In this document: positions 60,869 through 64,000 of the stretch, in pieces | Numbering within the stretch: the stretch's first letter is position 1 | Layout: every line of letters starts with the position of its first letter | Assembly: GCA_006937955.1 (NCBI GenBank) | Contig: SSNP01000015.1 | Coordinates: 5,424,786-5,488,785, forward strand | Direction: 5' to 3' | Source of the DNA: Pachypanchax playfairii | Taxonomy: Eukaryota; Chordata; Actinopteri; Cyprinodontiformes; Aplocheilidae | DNA: 64,000 bases | Program-made: the position numbers and the translations under genes | Notes under the pieces: model-generated | The model's input: the letters and a program-made list of their open reading frames with translations, nothing else | What the model was told of the DNA's origin: nothing | Databases searched by the model: none

Positions 60869-63800
60869 ATGAAACTTTTCCTGTGACTCACAAAGATATA
60901 ATGAAACAGCTGCATCCTCCTCATTCCCTTTGTTTCAGCTCCCACCCACATGTTAACCACTGATCAGCTCCATTTATTACTTGGTGTTTTTTTAAATCAC
61001 TGAAGAAGCCTCATGTAATAATTGTGCTGTCTTTTCTGTTTGAAATCTCTAAAGGTTGCCTTGGGGATAACGGTATGCTAGTTTTAGAAGGCATCAATAC
61101 TTCACAATGTACATATGTTACCATTTTATTGTTTTTTTAGTTTTTTTCTAATGCTAGTTCAAAACACGCCTAATTACAATATAAATATGAATCAGGGTGA
61201 ATTTGCTTCTTCCATAGATTGATTCAATTGATAATTGTAGCTAATTATGCTGTTGATTCAGGCTTGGCTCTTAGTGTTTTTGTTTTTTTTACTTTGTTTT
61301 TTTTTTGTATAAAGATCCTTTTAGTTTAATAAGGTTCAAACTTGTAAACTTTTTGGAAAAAATAGTGATTCAGTTTGAAAAAGATTTTGTCTACAATGTT
61401 TGTTGTGCTGAACAAATTCTGAATGTTTAAAAAATGACAAAAAAGAATGAAAGAAAACAGGTAAATAAAAAAAAAACGTTTTTTTTTATTAGATGAGTTG
61501 CAGTAATTCTACAGAAATGGTAAACAGGTAAGAGATAATAGTAGATGTGCAATTCATTCCTTGATGTTACTTGACAAACACCAGATGCACTGCAAAAAAA
61601 TGATTATATTATAATTATCCATTCAGTATACAATCAGTTTTCCTCCTCATGTGACAGGAGGTGGGTTCTTCACTGTTACAGAATGAACACAGTCTTAAAC
61701 ATGCAGCCATAGTGCAGCATATATTTCAAATCAGTGTTATCTGTGAGTTATTTATTGACTATAGGCCACTTTCTAAGTTTCTCTACAAGCTGGCAAGTTA
61801 GAAAATAGAATGTCCTGATTTAAATAAAAAAAAAATTAAATTTAAAAATCAAGAATAACATTTTAATTAAATAAAAATTCTATATTGATAATTAAGTTTA
61901 ATGCTGAAAACGGTGAATATAAAAATGTGTTTATCTTTGCCAGCGTGCAGGAGGATGTGAGATGCAGGCAGGGTGTTTTCAGATAAACATTCTTGTTTTT
62001 ATATATATTTTATGTAACTTTTATTGCTGCTTTTGTGAGCTTCATTAAGAACATTTTGTGTTGCAGACTTGTAGTTTAGTGCATATAAAGTTGTTTTGGT
62101 CGTGTACATGAATAAAAAATGAAACAGGAAAACTATTCTTGACCTCAAAGGTAGTGCTGCTGCACTACCGTCTAGCCCAGGACTTTTCTGTGACAAGGAG
62201 CTTTTTCAGACCGCTCGATAAGGTGCTAAATGATCAGATGTAATGGCATGTTGTATGGGGAGGTTGTATTAGGAGAAGAACAGTGTTCATTATAGCTGCG
62301 GTATTTTTTTTTTTCTGTGCTGACAGTGCATTAAAGAATTTAAGTGGACGACAGCACTTCAAATTTGGGAATATGCACTGAATCTAAATGTGATCCCATC
62401 ACTCCTTTGCTAATGCAGCAAAGGGAAAATATTTCTGGATGGATCCAGCTCTGAGTCAGTGAAATTTAACCTCCCCTTTTCTTTTCCGATTTCACTCTCT
62501 GTCTCACACCAAGCTGCCCACCTTTAGAAGCATCCAGCTGACTGAGGGTTTCACATGATGATGTAATATGGGTAATGATTGCCAGATCTGATTGATTTCA
62601 ACGGTGTTCGTACAATTATCAAATTGCACATACGATGAGCGCCTCGCGTGCCTTCTGCCTTGTAAAAGATGACTGTTGACAGCTGAAATAATGGTATTTC
62701 ATATAGTTTGACAAATTACGTTCTCCCAGAATACAGATCTTGAGCTGCTTGTTGGATAGGGACTTTTAAATCCATAACACATGACGAACCCGTAGATGCA
62801 TTTATTGTAAATTTAACCGCTTTATAATTTGTGGGTTTTTTTTATACTGTATACCTTTTTGATATCTTGTGTGTTCATTGTGATCGAATGACACCGAAAG
62901 TTCTTGTGCTCATTGTAGAATAAGTGAGTTATTTCTAATTTTTTTTCACAGCTACTTTGCCAAGCAAACTGTACAATAAGCTTCAGTAAACGCATCAAAC
63001 CAGTTCCATTCCACTCAGCGGGTAAAAAAACAGTATGGGTACAAATGGTCTTGCTTTATTATTGAGTCTAGTTATAACCAACAGGTTTTGATGTTGCTTA
63101 TTTGGTTTTAATGTACCGCCTGATCATGCTAGTTTGAATAAAGATTTTTAATCCATCTCTTTGTTGTGTCTGTGATAAAATGTCAAACCGGAGGTATCAA
63201 AAGTGATTTCTTCAGCTCCCCCTCCTCCCCTCTCTCAGTTTCTTTCTGAAATTCCCTGACACACACACATTTTGACCCAGTTTCTCTTTATAAAGCTCTG
63301 TGCTAATTCTTGGAAATTGAAAACTAAATAAAGGAGAAGGGCCTGCTGTCTGAAACCAAAGAAGCAGGCAAATAATATTTTTGTCAGGATTAGTAAAGCA
63401 CAGAGTCAAACCAGAATAGATTGACCACACAAGGCTTTCAGTCTGCAGGCCTGTGTGATGCTTTGACAGCAAGTTTGTTGTATAGTTATATCAATATGTA
63501 CACGTCATTGTTCCCACACATTAATACGATAATGGTAAAAAAAATCTAACTTGTTTTTCTTTACAGAAATGAATGTGAAAATGGATCCCAAACTAAGCTC
63601 TGCAGCTAAAATATGACACATTTAAAGGCCTTGAGGTTCATAATATATTTGTGCTTTAAGTAAAATCTGAACTAGGTCAGCGAAGCTAAGCATTGGCTAC
63701 AGCTGAGTGTGGCTGCCATCAGGTCTTTTCCCCGATGGGCTTTGATTTTTAGAAAGAGCGATCTTGATGGTTCGGACAGTGTTGCACAACAATCCCTGTG

Positions 63801-64000
63801 AGTGCAAAGATGTGCTTTTGGTACCTCGAAGGAAGAAATGAATTGCTGCTTTTCTTTTAAAACTCTACAGGATAAAATACAAACTGGTTTAAGTTTATCA
63901 GGAATATTTTATATGGTGTTCAAAAAGTGTGTAATGGGGTATCTGATGCAGCATTGCCCCATAATCACCAGCTCTGATTTATTATAACATGAAAGGCTTA
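60869..64000. other. Non-coding 3' flank of gene 2
   Basis: No further gene is supported. AATAAA signals occur near 61462 and 63138, and neither can be assigned. The stretch at about 62380-62730 is richer in motif-like words (GATTGATT, TAATGATTG, CAGCTG) and poorer in homopolymers than its surroundings, and could be a conserved non-coding element. Confidence 0.4.

Noticed and set aside
63672..63760. Short resemblance to 5S rRNA (AGCGAAGCTAAGCA)
   Set aside because: Only about a dozen bases match and the rest of the 5S fold is absent.

Overview
The window looks like teleost fish nuclear DNA. It is AT-rich and mostly non-coding, with long spliced genes, GT/AG introns, fish-type interspersed repeats (Penelope-like, Tc1/mariner, hAT-like and LINE pieces) and microsatellites. 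The species cannot be named from the sequence. There are no prokaryotic operons and no CRISPR array.

Only two protein-coding genes of vertebrate type are convincing. Both are protocadherins on the + strand in the right third of the window. Gene 1 (43981-48185) has one large exon for a signal peptide, six cadherin repeats, a membrane helix and the first part of the tail. Three small exons of its own follow and end in a tail that resembles the clustered-alpha and delta-2 protocadherin tails. Gene 2 (56260 to about 58665, continuing downstream) has the same large-exon design and a different C-type-like tail; its 3' exons are uncertain. Both are calcium-dependent cell-adhesion receptors of the kind used in neurons. 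They lie 8 kb apart and each seems to stand alone, unlike the tandem variable-exon arrays of standard protocadherin clusters.

Bases 1-43,900 read as a gene-poor flank. They hold microsatellites, a TTAA-flanked MITE, a Tc1/mariner transposase relic, an hAT-like relic, LINE 3' pieces and a 3.36-kb exact-looking duplication around a 10-N gap, which is probably an assembly artefact. Between the two genes lie a Penelope-like element (long inverted arms, 13-bp target-site duplication, GIY-YIG endonuclease frame, hammerhead-like core, CTCF-like motifs), a LINE reverse-transcriptase relic and a second, inverted copy of the MITE. After gene 2 the sequence is non-coding as far as can be seen, apart from candidate tail exons near 59.97 and 60.8 kb.
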